Assembly: GCA_038210375.1 (NCBI GenBank)
Contig: JBBQWT010000002.1
Span: forward strand, 124,001 to 188,000
Origin: JBBQWT01 sp038210375
Lineage (GTDB): Bacteria > Acidobacteriota > Terriglobia > Terriglobales > Acidobacteriaceae
Reading direction: 5' to 3'
DNA length: 64,000 nucleotides
The notes beneath the pieces were generated by a model, which saw only the letters and a program-made list of their open reading frames with translations, had not been told where the DNA came from and ran no database searches. Every line of letters starts with the position of its first letter. The first letter of the stretch is position 1. A program made the translations under genes and the position numbers. This document shows, in pieces, positions 17,451 through 25,647 of this stretch.

Positions 17451-18725
17451 ATGACAGATGATGTTCGCAATATCCGGCGCAATGTGCTTCCCAACGGCCT
17501 CACTATTCTGACCGAGGAGATGCAGCATATCCGGTCGGTATCAATCGGAATATGGATCAAGACGGGGTCGCGGAATGAAGAGGCGGCGGTCAACGGTGTC
17601 TCCCATTTCGTCGAGCACATGCTCTTTAAAGGCACCACCACGCGGACCGCGCAGGATATTGCCCGCCAGGTCGATTCCATCGGCGGACACATGGACGCCT
17701 TCACCGGCAAGGAATGTATCTGTTTCAACATCAAGGTCCTCGACGAGCATTTGCCCATTGCCATGGACGTGCTCGGCGACCTGGTGATGAACCCCTTGTT
17801 CAACGAAGAGGACATCCACCGCGAGCGCGGCGTCATTCTCGAAGAGATCAAGATGGATGAGGACAACCCCGACTACCTGGTTCATGAAATCTTTACCCAG
17901 GGCTTCTGGCAGAACCATCCGCTGGGCAAGCCGATTCTGGGGACGCGCCAGACCGTGAGCGGCTTCGAGCAGTCGTCAGTGGTAGAACACTATCGCAGCC
18001 GATTTGCGCCGGGAAACCTGATCATATCCGCCGCGGGAAATCTGAACCACGAGCGATTCGTCGAAATCATCACCTCGCGATTCCAGCACTTGCAGCCCGC
18101 CCCGAACGGCTTCCGCGAGACCGCTCCGGAGATCGCCGCGCCCATCATTACTCGCAATAAGAAATCCTTGCAACAGGTACAGCTTTATATGGGGGTGCCC
18201 GCCCCCGCGATCGCCGATGAGCGCCGCTTTACGTGCGCCCTCTTAAGCACCCTGCTGGGCGGCGGCATGAGCTCGCGGCTTTTTCAGAACATTCGTGAAA
18301 ACAAGGGACTGGTTTATTCCATTTACAGTGACACGAATTCCTATCGCGACACCGCTTGCCTGGCGGTTTGCGCCGGCACTTCCCTTGAATCCGTGCCGCA
18401 AGTGGTGAGTGAGGTAGTCAAGGAATTCAAGGAGTTTAAGACCCCGGTGTCAGACGAAGAGTTGCGCCGCGGCAAAGACCAGGTCAAGGGCAGCCTGATG
18501 CTGGGGCTCGAATCTTCCACCTCGCGCATGGCCAACCTGGCCCGGCAGGAAATGTATTTCAACCGCTTTTTCAGCCTGGACGAAATCATCCAAGGCATAG
18601 AAAAGGTGACGGCAGGGGATATGGCGGCCCTGGCCCGGGAACTTTTCGATCCCGAAAAGATAGCGGTGACGGTGCTGGGAAATCTGAACGGCCTGAATAT
18701 TACCCGGTCTCAACTGGCTTGTTAG
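17451..18725 (+). CDS. M16 family zinc metallopeptidase (processing-peptidase-like)
   Basis: Pitrilysin-clan protease of the 45-kDa type related to mitochondrial processing peptidase beta. The inverted zinc motif H52-FVE-H56 (HXXEH) lies in AAVNGVSHFVEHMLFKGT, with Glu55 as the catalytic base. The third ligand is expected in the acidic segment EEDIHRERGVILEEIKMDEDN, about 75 residues further on. The C-terminal half is the inactive M16_C repeat with GGGMSSRLFQNIRENKGLVYSI, a strong family signature. No signal peptide is seen, so it is probably cytoplasmic. The 424-residue length is typical. It is a single gene; a repeat element and the pilin locus follow. Confidence 0.94.
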   Translation: MTDDVRNIRRNVLPNGLTILTEEMQHIRSVSIGIWIKTGSRNEEAAVNGVSHFVEHMLFKGTTTRTAQDIARQVDSIGGHMDAFTGKECICFNIKVLDEHLPIAMDVLGDLVMNPLFNEEDIHRERGVILEEIKMDEDNPDYLVHEIFTQGFWQNHPLGKPILGTRQTVSGFEQSSVVEHYRSRFAPGNLIISAAGNLNHERFVEIITSRFQHLQPAPNGFRETAPEIAAPIITRNKKSLQQVQLYMGVPAPAIADERRFTCALLSTLLGGGMSSRLFQNIRENKGLVYSIYSDTNSYRDTACLAVCAGTSLESVPQVVSEVVKEFKEFKTPVSDEELRRGKDQVKGSLMLGLESSTSRMANLARQEMYFNRFFSLDEIIQGIEKVTAGDMAALARELFDPEKIAVTVLGNLNGLNITRSQLAC

Positions 18726-18822
18726 GGACAGAACTCTATTGTGCAATCGATCGCAGGCCCCTCGGCTCATGCTAACAACCTGCCCATTTCCTCCCTGGTA
18801 CGAAATCTCATCCCATGGTTTG

Positions 18823-18862
18823 CTCTGACGATCCCCAGCTTCACCGGGGTGAGGAAAAACCC
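18823..18862 (+). repeat. Dispersed intergenic inverted-repeat element, copy D
   Basis: Reads CTCTGACGATCCCCAGCTTC then ACCGGGGTGAGGAAAAACCC, nearly identical to copies A and E. It lies just downstream of the M16 protease gene. Confidence 0.8.
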
Positions 18863-18940
18863 CTGCTCGTCCCTTAGATATTTCCCTTCCGGGTTCTTTC
18901 AATGGCGCCATACAAAATTCAGGCCGAATTTGGTAGTTTT

Positions 18941-18960
18941 GTGTCACTGATTAGTGACAC
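18941..18960. promoter_or_regulatory. Palindromic putative enhancer site for a PilR/NtrC-type activator
   Basis: GTGTCACTGATTAGTGACAC has perfect 8-bp arms around a GATT spacer, followed at once by another TGTCA (18965). It lies about 160 bp upstream of the sigma-54-type promoter, the normal distance for an upstream activating sequence. GTGTC is reminiscent of the C/GTGTC motif reported for Pseudomonas PilR, recalled from memory. No PilS/PilR gene lies in this window. Confidence 0.6.
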
Positions 18961-19101
18961 TTACTGTCATTTTAGAGCGTGGGGAGGAGTGAAGGGGGAC
19001 GCATTTGGCCCCGCGAAATCTTTAATGCCGACTCGCAGGCTAGTGAAAACAATACCTTTATATTGGCCAGTTCTTAAGTACCCAAGGTTTTTACCGCAGG
19101 A

Positions 19102-19117
19102 TGGCTCCTCACTTGCT
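19102..19117 (+). promoter_or_regulatory. Sigma-54 (RpoN) type -24/-12 promoter of the pilin locus
   Basis: TGGCTCCTCACTTGCT matches the TGGCAC-N5-TTGCW pattern, with GG at 19103-19104 and GC at 19115-19116 separated by exactly ten bases. It lies 60 bp upstream of the first pilin start. Pilin genes in Pseudomonas, Geobacter and Myxococcus are known to be RpoN/PilR controlled, which supports the reading. Confidence 0.75.
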
Positions 19118-19176
19118 TATAGTAATTGTGCAAAGCGGCTCCGCAGAGATTGAGCCCAAAACTTTAAAAGGGGAAA

Positions 19177-19686
19177 ATGACTCACATGAAAAAGAACCAA
19201 AAAGGTTTTTCGCTGATTGAGCTGCTGATCGTAGTAGCAATTATTTTGATCATTGCTGCTATCGCCATTCCCAACCTGATCCGTTCACGCATCGCGGCCA
19301 ACGAGGCTTCGGCTGTCGGCTCCCTGCGTACCGTGAACACCTCCGAGATCACTTTTGCCACCACCTTTCCCAGCGTCGGCTTCGCACCTACGCTGACTGC
19401 CCTGGGTTCTGGCGGAGCGAGCGCTTGCGGTTCGGCCACGCCGAGCAGCACTGCTGCCTGCCTGATTGACGAAGTGCTGGCCAACGCCACCACCTCAGCC
19501 ACTCCGAAGAGCGGTTATTACTTCACCTACGCGGTGGTTGCCGGTTCGCCTAGCACGTCTTACACGTTGCTTGCCGACCCCGCCAGCGCCCAGTCCGGAA
19601 CCCGCCACTTCTTCACCGACCAGTCTGGCGTGATCCGTTACAACCAGGCGGCCGTAGCGACTGCCACTAGCGCCCCGATCCAGTAA
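19177..19686 (+). CDS. Type IV major-pilin-like protein 1
   Basis: Prepilin with a class III/IVa leader. KKNQKG precedes the cleavage site and FSLIELLIVVAIILIIAAIAI follows as the N-methylated hydrophobic helix, with Glu at +5. The C-terminal globular part is Ser/Thr/Ala-rich, with a cysteine pair (ACGSATPSSTAAC) that may form a disulfide, and ends in HFFTDQSGVIRYNQAA, a pattern common to pseudopilin-like pilins. Two ATGs (19177, 19186) can serve as the start; AAAAGGGG lies just before the first. Expression is probably driven by the sigma-54-type promoter at 19102, and a strong terminator follows the stop. Whether it forms the main filament cannot be read from sequence. Confidence 0.92.
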   Translation: MTHMKKNQKGFSLIELLIVVAIILIIAAIAIPNLIRSRIAANEASAVGSLRTVNTSEITFATTFPSVGFAPTLTALGSGGASACGSATPSSTAACLIDEVLANATTSATPKSGYYFTYAVVAGSPSTSYTLLADPASAQSGTRHFFTDQSGVIRYNQAAVATATSAPIQ

Positions 19687-19706
19687 CTATGGGGATCTTT
19701 ACCAAT

Positions 19707-19737
19707 AAGAGTGGCGTGACCCGCCACTCTTTTTTTT
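19707..19737 (+). terminator. Rho-independent terminator between the two pilin genes
   Basis: A 10-bp perfect stem AAGAGTGGCG / CGCCACTCTT around a TGACC loop, running into a T tract. It should strongly lower read-through from pilin 1 into pilin 2. Confidence 0.93.
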
Positions 19738-19855
19738 GAACCAGCCATTGTTACCAGTAAGGCATCACAACTCGGGCATGACCGGAAGCAGGATGTGCAC
19801 CGAAGCCTGGGCGCGACAAGGCTCAGACTTCCCTCTAAGGAACTAAGGACGCGCT

Positions 19856-20338
19856 ATGAAAAACCAAAAAGGATTTTCACTGATCGAACTCCTGATCGTA
19901 GTAGCGATTATCTTAATCATCGCCGCCATCGCCATCCCCAACCTGATCCGCTCGCGTATCGCCGCCAACGAGGCTTCGGCCGTACAGTCGATGCGCATCA
20001 TCAACACCGCAGAGGTGACCTACGCCACCAGCTATCAAGCGGTGGGCTACTCGCCCGACCTGGTCTCACTCGCCGGGTCATCGCCTTGCACACCCAGCTC
20101 GACCACCGGGTGCATTATCGACGATCTATTGGGCGCCGCCATTGATGCTGCCCATTCCAAGAGCGGCTATTACTTCACCTACGTGCAGACGGCCGGCAGC
20201 CCCGCCACGGGCTACACCATTAACGCCACGCCGGTTTCGGCGCAAACTGGAACCCACTATTTCTTCACCGACCAGAATGGAGTGATTCGCTACAACATCG
20301 GCGCCCCCGCGACCTTGGTCAGTCCACCGGTGCAATAA
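19856..20338 (+). CDS. Type IV major-pilin-like protein 2 (paralogue of the preceding gene)
   Basis: 160 residues starting MKNQKG then FSLIELLIVVAIILIIAAI. The leader, hydrophobic helix and next twenty residues (to RIAANEASAV) are identical to pilin 1 apart from the extra start residues, while the globular domain has diverged. A cysteine pair is kept (PCTPSSTTGC), as are SGYYFTY and YFFTDQNGVIRYN. AAGGA lies seven bases before the ATG. It sits 118 bp after the pilin-1 terminator, so it either has its own promoter, which I could not identify, or relies on read-through. The pair arose by tandem duplication and may give variant or minor subunits. Confidence 0.92.
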   Translation: MKNQKGFSLIELLIVVAIILIIAAIAIPNLIRSRIAANEASAVQSMRIINTAEVTYATSYQAVGYSPDLVSLAGSSPCTPSSTTGCIIDDLLGAAIDAAHSKSGYYFTYVQTAGSPATGYTINATPVSAQTGTHYFFTDQNGVIRYNIGAPATLVSPPVQ

Positions 20339-20442
20339 GCAGTCAACCGCCTCAGCCTGCATGAATTACAATTTCGCGGGACTGAAACTGGCAGAGTTCC
20401 ATCCCCCCTTTCGTTGTATGCCAGCGCGCAGCCTTCGCAGCC

Positions 20443-21378
20443 ATGCATGCCATCGAGATTCTCGGTTTTGAAAAACTCTATCGCACTGGTTTCTGGCGCC
20501 ACCGCGAAAAAGTTGCCCTCAGGCCCTTCAGCCTGACGGTGGAAGAAGGCGAAGTCTTCGGGTGCCTCGGCCCTAACGGAGCCGGCAAGACCACCACCTT
20601 GAAACTGCTGATGGGATTGACCCGGCCCTCCGCCGGCTCGGCTCGCATTCTCGGCTTTGATTATCGCGACCCCCGGGTGAAGGCCCAGATCGGTTTCCTT
20701 CCTGAACAACCTTACTTTTACGATTACCTGACCGCCTCCGAGCTGCTCCTTTACTATGCCCGGCTCTCGGGTCTGCGCGACCCCGCACCCCAAGTGGCGG
20801 CGATGCTCAAGCGGCTCTCTCTAGAAGACGCCGCTCACCGCCAGCTGCGAAAGTTTTCCAAGGGCATGCTCCAGCGCGTGGGCATCGCCCAAGCCATTCT
20901 GCACGATCCCCGAGTGGTTTTTCTCGATGAACCCATGTCGGGACTCGACCCCATCGGCCGCCGCGAAGTGCGCGACCTCATCCTGGAACTGAAGGATGCC
21001 GGCAAGACGGTTTTCTTTTCCACCCACATTCTCTCCGACGCCGAGGCCCTATGCGATCGCGTCGCGGTGCTGCACCACGGTGAGTTGCGCGGGGTCAAAG
21101 TTGTCCGCGACCTCATCCGCCAGGCGGAGGGACGGGTGGAGATCATCTGGGAAGGCGAGCAGGCGCTCGCCGCCATTCGTGAGTTGACCGGGGACACACG
21201 GGCCGCCGCCCATGCCGGCGGCAGCTTGCGCGCGACCCTCAGCGAAAATCAGCTCGATGCCGCCATCGATCACTTGCGCTTCCACCAGGCCCGGCTCATC
21301 TCCGTGACCCCGGTACGCGGCAGCGTGGAAGATTTCTTCGCGGCCAGCCTTGGCGCCTCGGCTGAGGCCGCCCAATGA
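20443..21378 (+). CDS. ABC transporter ATP-binding protein (pilin-locus exporter, PilH-like)
   Basis: Cytoplasmic ATPase subunit of an ABC-2 type exporter. Walker A is [10 protein letters not shown] (about residues 43-52), the signature motif appears as the variant [15 protein letters not shown] (about 137), Walker B and the D-loop are [13 protein letters not shown] (about 159), and the H-loop is FFSTHIL. The C-terminal 90 residues are the regulatory extension usual for ABC-2 ATPases. The stop overlaps the start of the permease gene (ATGA), so the two are translationally coupled. The position directly after two pilin genes recalls the Myxococcus pilA-pilG-pilH-pilI cluster, in which an ABC transporter is needed for pilus assembly; the equivalence is inferred. 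Confidence 0.93.
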   Translation: MHAIEILGFEKLYRTGFWRHREKVALRPFSLTVEEGEVFGCLGPNGAGKTTTLKLLMGLTRPSAGSARILGFDYRDPRVKAQIGFLPEQPYFYDYLTASELLLYYARLSGLRDPAPQVAAMLKRLSLEDAAHRQLRKFSKGMLQRVGIAQAILHDPRVVFLDEPMSGLDPIGRREVRDLILELKDAGKTVFFSTHILSDAEALCDRVAVLHHGELRGVKVVRDLIRQAEGRVEIIWEGEQALAAIRELTGDTRAAAHAGGSLRATLSENQLDAAIDHLRFHQARLISVTPVRGSVEDFFAASLGASAEAAQ

Positions 21379-22151
21379 CCGCGCGCCTCTTCCATATCGC
21401 CGCCAATACTTTTCGCGAGGCGGTGCGCGACCGGGTGCTCTACAACCTGGTGTTTTTCGCCATCCTGATGACCGGCTCGGCCCCGTTGTTCAGCTCCATT
21501 TCGATTGGCATCGAGCGCATCGTAATGATCAACCTCGGCCTCACCGCCATGTCCCTGTTCGGCATCGTGATCGCCATCTTCATCGGCATCGGATTGGTTT
21601 CCAAGGAAATCGATCGCAAAACCCTCTATACCGTGTTGAGCCGTCCCGTGCGCCGCTGGGAATTTATCGTGGGAAAATATCTTGGCCTGGCCGGAACTCT
21701 GGTCGTCAATACCGCATTCATGACCCTGGGCTTCTACGCCGCACTTTTTTATGTGGCCCACGGTCTGGCCGGCGCTGATCTGGCGCTGCTCATTCCCATT
21801 TATTTCATCGTCCTCGAGCTGTTGGTGATTACCGCCCTGGCGATTCTGTTCTCGTCTTTTTCCTCACCATTGCTGGCCGCCCTGTTCTCCTTCGCGATGT
21901 TTGTCATCGGCTCGTTTTCCGATGACATCAGGGGATTCGCCGGCATCACCCACGGCGCACCCCGATGGGCGGCGACCCTCGCCGGCTACATCTTTCCCAA
22001 TTTCAGTTCGCTGAACATCATCACCCAGAGCGCGCATGCGGTCCCGGTATGCGGCGCGGCGGTGCTGGCCAATACGGCTTATGCCCTGACCTATACTTTC
22101 GCGGTCCTGCTGGTGGCGGTCTTGATTTTTGAGCGCCGCAACCTGAAATGA
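21375..22151 (+). CDS. ABC-2 type transporter permease (PilI-like)
   Basis: 258-residue inner-membrane protein with about six predicted helices, starting [24 protein letters not shown]. The stretch LFGIVIAIFIGIGLVSKEIDRKTLYTVLSRPVRRWEFIVGKYLG is the characteristic ABC-2 permease segment in which the coupling region follows the second helix. It overlaps the ATPase gene by four bases at its start and the TPR gene by four bases at its end, giving a tight three-gene unit. The substrate is unknown. Association with pilin genes suggests a role in pilus assembly rather than drug export. Confidence 0.88.
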   Translation: MTARLFHIAANTFREAVRDRVLYNLVFFAILMTGSAPLFSSISIGIERIVMINLGLTAMSLFGIVIAIFIGIGLVSKEIDRKTLYTVLSRPVRRWEFIVGKYLGLAGTLVVNTAFMTLGFYAALFYVAHGLAGADLALLIPIYFIVLELLVITALAILFSSFSSPLLAALFSFAMFVIGSFSDDIRGFAGITHGAPRWAATLAGYIFPNFSSLNIITQSAHAVPVCGAAVLANTAYALTYTFAVLLVAVLIFERRNLK

Positions 22152-23098
22152 GTCTTTCCATGCAGTCAGAATCACCCCGGCGCTGGATGCTCGCCATTCT
22201 GGCTCTGGCTTCACTTGCTGCCTCGGCCGCGGTCTCCACGCTAACCGCGGGGCATCCGCCGCGCAACGACTCCGAGGAGGAGGTTTTATACTTGCAGTCT
22301 CCTCGGTTGCTCAAGGCACTGAGCCTCGGCTATTCCGGCCTGTTGGCCGATATCTACTGGACGCGCGTAGTGCAGTATTTTGGTGAAAAACATAAGCTAC
22401 GCTCGCGCCATTACGAGCTTCTCGCCCCTCTCCTCGACATCACCACCCAACTGGATCCGCATCTCACCGTCGCTTACGAATTCGGCTCCGTCTTCCTCGG
22501 GCAGCGGCCTCCCGAAGGCGCAGGCCAGCCCGGCAAGGCCGTGGAACTGGTGGAGCGCGGCATCCGCGCCAATCCCAATATGTGGCGGCTGTATATGTCA
22601 CTGGGATTCATTCACTACACCGAGCGCAAGGATTACGCCGCCGCCGCCGCTGCCTTCGCCCGGGGCGCCGAGGTAGCCGGCGGCCTGCCCTGGATGAAAG
22701 CTATGGCCGCCCTGATGGCGCAGGGTGCCGGAGACCGCAAGACCGCGGTATTTTTCTGGCAGCGCCTCTACGAGACCTCGCAGGACAAGCTGCTGCGCGA
22801 CAACGCCATCAACCGTTTGAAAAGCCTCAAGGTGGATGAAGACATCGCGCAACTGGACGCGCTGCAGTCAGCCTACGACGCAAAGAACCATCGCAAGGCC
22901 GCAACCTGGCAGGAATTAATAGCAGCAGGCGCGCTGCAGGGCGTCCCCGCCGACCCCAGCGGGCGTCCCTACAAGATCACGCCCCAGGGCGCGTTCGAGG
23001 TACAGCGGCCGCAGGATTTTCCGTTTATCACCGCGGGTCTGGCGGGTGGCCGGGAGACTCCTGAAAAATTCGTGATCTCACCGATGGTTAAACAGTGA
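22148..23098 (+). CDS. Membrane-anchored TPR-like protein of the pilin-locus ABC operon
   Basis: 316 residues: an N-terminal membrane anchor or signal (about 13-32, WMLAILALASLAASAAVSTL), then helical repeats of TPR type from about residue 65 to 235. These include LLDITTQLDPHLTVAYEFGSVFL and AVELVERGIRANPNMWRLYMSLG. The tail (PADPSGRPYKITPQGAFEVQRP) contains a motif seen at the C-terminus of other bacterial TPR scaffold proteins. I know no firm family name. The four-base overlap with the permease places it in the same operon; it could be the counterpart of PilG, the third component in Myxococcus, though sequence similarity to PilG cannot be judged here. Confidence 0.82.
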   Translation: MSLSMQSESPRRWMLAILALASLAASAAVSTLTAGHPPRNDSEEEVLYLQSPRLLKALSLGYSGLLADIYWTRVVQYFGEKHKLRSRHYELLAPLLDITTQLDPHLTVAYEFGSVFLGQRPPEGAGQPGKAVELVERGIRANPNMWRLYMSLGFIHYTERKDYAAAAAAFARGAEVAGGLPWMKAMAALMAQGAGDRKTAVFFWQRLYETSQDKLLRDNAINRLKSLKVDEDIAQLDALQSAYDAKNHRKAATWQELIAAGALQGVPADPSGRPYKITPQGAFEVQRPQDFPFITAGLAGGRETPEKFVISPMVKQ

Positions 23099-23548
23099 GC
23101 CGTGCGTTTGCGCTAATTCGGAGGCTCTTGGGAGCTACTGGGCACCCGGCCTTTACTCTTATCAACGGCCAACCAGACTCATTGGTTAAAACTCAAGAAA
23201 TTACGTCAGAGGGATTTTGCACTTCCCCTCCCACCGAATTTCAAGAAGTCGCATGCGGCGGATTTTGCGCTATGTTCAAGAGGTTACATCAAAGGGGTTT
23301 TGCACTCTGTTCAGAAGATGCATTCGAGGACCTTTGCACTCTTTTAAAAAGATTCATGCGAGAGCTCTTGCACTCTCTTCTGAAGTTGCATGAGAGGTGC
23401 AGATTATCGAAATCGCCCTCTACCTTGTCATCCTGGAGCGAGCTCTTGTTTCTTGTTTGAGCGAAGGAACTCGCGTTTTCCTTTGATTTGTTTTTTGAAC
23501 GGGGCCGTTGTTTCGTAAAATGACCCACCGAATTAAGAGGATAGGCCG
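23099..23548. other. Gene-free gap with a degenerate tandem array
   Basis: 450 bp between the TPR gene and the TonB-like gene. It contains the 34-bp array listed separately, followed by a TTGTCATCCTGGAGCGAGC segment (23425-) resembling the 5' end of the dispersed intergenic repeats. A weak open frame (23095-23460) crosses the array but has no ribosome site and a Cys/Leu-rich composition, so I do not call it. Confidence 0.6.
23235..23405. repeat. Degenerate tandem array, about five units of 34 bp
   Basis: Units contain TTGCACTC, then a mini-palindrome, then a GCATGCGAG-like block. The TTGC cores lie at 23265, 23300, 23334 and 23368. The palindromes are TTCAAGAA (23240), TTCAAGAG (23275, imperfect), TTCAGAA (23310), CTTTTAAAAAG (23341) and CTTCTGAAG (23377), so the arms change but stay complementary. 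The period is not a multiple of three, which argues against a coding repeat. Confidence 0.75.
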
Positions 23549-25036
23549 ATGAAACGACACCTGCTCTGCTGCTTCACTCTAATGTTGCTAGTCAGCGGCG
23601 CTGTGGCTCAAGCAGTGCCTCACAAGCAAGGGCATGCTAACGGAGTGAGTAAGCTCGCCACGACTACGAATGCCAACCGGGACGAAGCCCTCACCGTTCA
23701 ACATGCCGATGTGCCGTCGTATCCGCCGATTGCTAGAACGGCGAGAGTCAGCGGCACGGTGCAGGTGCTGGTCACAGTGAAAGATGGACTGGTGATCAAT
23801 GCGAAAGCGAATTCTTCCGCGAATCCGTTACTCGTGAACGCCGCCACCGATAATGTAAAGACGTGGAAGTTTTCACCGCAGACGGACGCCACATTCCAAA
23901 CCACCTACGTTTACCAACTTGAAAAGGAAGAAATTTCAATTCTCGACAATCCGCACATCGAAATGCAGCTTCCTACAATCGTGAGGATCACTGCCAGACC
24001 AATAACGCCCCTATGCAATGACTGCGGAGAAGTTGTCGGGGGAAGCGGGAAAAAGCCATTTTCTAGACTTTCGCGAGCAGAACAGCAATCCTTGAATCGC
24101 CGGCTGAGCGAATATGTGAAAGCCTATCGCATCCGAAACTGGACGGCGCTCTACGACTTGGTTTCGGATACAGGTAAGAACGGAGTAAACCGGGAAATGT
24201 TTATTGCCGCAATGAAGGCTAGGCACGGAGGACAGGGATACTCCGATATGCCTGACTTGCTGGGGTTCACTGCTAACCGATCAGAAGACAACGAAAACGG
24301 ACTTGATGTCTACGGATGCGGGGAAGCCACGCGTGAAGGTGAAAGCTATACGGGAATTGCTGTCATCCACACAGTCCATGAGCACAATACCTGGTCGTTC
24401 AGTGGTTGGAGGTTTACCGAGTTTCCCAATGAACCTTGCCAGGACCTCTCCGACCCTGATTGGAAACCTGAAGAGCACATGGAATGGAAAAAGCCCATGG
24501 ACGAACTCAGGGTAACCACTGATTCAAACGACAGCGACCCTGCGGACCTGAAGGATGGCAGTGTCCGGGGCCGATCCGGGTGGTCAAACCGAATAACTGA
24601 ATCCGCGGCATTGTCCGCACCAAGTACAACGGCCCATGAACCTCGCTGCTTCAGCATTCATGTGCGCCTCAATGGGAAGCCACTCGTTGGTCCTCAAGCC
24701 ATTACCTTGAAGGCCAAACAGAATGAAAGCACAGCATCGCTGGAAGGCGGCTGCTTCGCAGTCGCACCGGACTTGCTCTCAGCGAAGACCCTTGATGTTT
24801 CTTTTGACGTGCCAGGAAATAATATCCACCTATCCTCGATTGCAACCGGCTTCCTTACAGATATCTGGGACGTCGACCTCGAAGACAAGAAATTTGGGAG
24901 AGAAGTATCTCTCCCAAAACATGCTCGTGTTAGAGCAGCCTGTGCTGTCATTTTCCACGTTGGTGAACCTGAAAGGGCAATTGTGCAGACAGGATGTCGC
25001 AAACCTCTCTCTGCCAAACCCATTATGGGAAACTGA
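23549..25036 (+). CDS. Secreted protein with a TonB C-terminal-like domain
   Basis: 495 residues. A signal peptide (about 1-21) is followed by a TonB_C-type domain (about 48-130): YPPIARTARVSGTVQVLVTVKDGLVINAKANSSANPLL, then a WKFSPQ motif. Such domains without a membrane-spanning anchor are frequent in Acidobacteriota. The middle (about 160-310) is an unrecognised domain with SRAEQQSLNRRLSEYVKAYRIRNWTALYDLVS, resembling a stress- or nuclear-transport-factor-like fold. The C-terminal 150 residues are beta-rich and unassigned. Base composition is more AT-rich than that of neighbouring genes. It is followed by two small genes of equally different composition. Confidence 0.82.
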   Translation: MKRHLLCCFTLMLLVSGAVAQAVPHKQGHANGVSKLATTTNANRDEALTVQHADVPSYPPIARTARVSGTVQVLVTVKDGLVINAKANSSANPLLVNAATDNVKTWKFSPQTDATFQTTYVYQLEKEEISILDNPHIEMQLPTIVRITARPITPLCNDCGEVVGGSGKKPFSRLSRAEQQSLNRRLSEYVKAYRIRNWTALYDLVSDTGKNGVNREMFIAAMKARHGGQGYSDMPDLLGFTANRSEDNENGLDVYGCGEATREGESYTGIAVIHTVHEHNTWSFSGWRFTEFPNEPCQDLSDPDWKPEEHMEWKKPMDELRVTTDSNDSDPADLKDGSVRGRSGWSNRITESAALSAPSTTAHEPRCFSIHVRLNGKPLVGPQAITLKAKQNESTASLEGGCFAVAPDLLSAKTLDVSFDVPGNNIHLSSIATGFLTDIWDVDLEDKKFGREVSLPKHARVRAACAVIFHVGEPERAIVQTGCRKPLSAKPIMGN

Positions 25037-25109
25037 GTGGCGGGGACCAGACGATCGCTGGGTATATCGATTTCCGATCTCAAGAGCTCGCAGGAAAATA
25101 GGAGGGAGG

Positions 25110-25604
25110 TTGAATCTTGAATACGACTCTCTGAACGAGCAACTTCTCCAACAGCTTCCCGTTCTGGGGGAGCCTCGATATACGCAGTTGATCGGCGGCA
25201 TAGAGGCTGGGCCATACGTCGTGTCCGGCGTCATGTTCAATCAGTACCTCGTTGACCTTGCAAAAGGGGATGATATTCAGGGCCGGTCAGAGGTTGCGAC
25301 CTTCATCGAGAATATGGCAATTGCACGAGATGAACGGGTGTCTGACATGCTCGCGTCCGAGGTGCTGCCAACCCTTGTTGGAACCCAGGTTGTGCTCAAT
25401 GCCGACTGCCCTCTGCTTGCCGTAGCGACACGGCGTCGGCTGCGATACCTGCGTTCTCGGCTCACTGCGAACGTGGAGCTTCCTTCGTCCGAAGAACGCT
25501 CGTTTCGCCCGGAGCAAAAGCGCGCTGCTACGCATTGGGTCCCGCGCTTCACTGGCTTGCGATGCACGTGTCTTAATTTCTCCACCGGGCGGTGGCCGCA
25601 ATAA
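25110..25604 (+). CDS. DUF7674-like small protein
   Basis: 164 residues from the TTG at 25110, which directly follows GGAGGGAGG (four-base spacing). The frame is open further upstream but overlaps the TonB-like gene. The pattern LNEQLLQQLPVLGEPRYTQLIGGIEAGPYVVSGVMFNQYL, then a FIENMAIARDERVSDMLASEVLPTL segment, resembles the DUF7674 family, helical proteins often found near toxin or contact-dependent systems. That resemblance is from memory. The last 50 residues (Arg/Ser-rich, to STGRWPQ) look unlike the rest and may come from a shifted reading frame. Function unknown. Confidence 0.55.
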   Translation: MNLEYDSLNEQLLQQLPVLGEPRYTQLIGGIEAGPYVVSGVMFNQYLVDLAKGDDIQGRSEVATFIENMAIARDERVSDMLASEVLPTLVGTQVVLNADCPLLAVATRRRLRYLRSRLTANVELPSSEERSFRPEQKRAATHWVPRFTGLRCTCLNFSTGRWPQ

Positions 25605-25647
25605 TCCGCTGATCGAAATTGACTCAGATGCGAACACCTATAGCCTC

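Larger units (their letters stand above)
18726..19176. other. Intergenic region upstream of the pilin locus
   Basis: 451 bp. It holds repeat copy D, a 20-bp inverted repeat at 18941 and a sigma-54-type promoter at 19102, each listed separately. The part from 18890 to 19150 is AT-richer than the flanking genes. No gene is supported; the minus-strand open frame at 18450-18947 is a shadow of the protease gene. Confidence 0.7.

Noticed and set aside
19740..19855. Sigma-54 promoter for the second pilin
   Set aside because: GG and GC doublets occur (CGGGCATGACCGGAAGC) but with 11-12 bases between them rather than ten.
23235..23405. CRISPR array at the 34-bp periodic region
   Set aside because: The conserved part is only a few bases and there are no spacers; the pattern is a plain tandem repeat.
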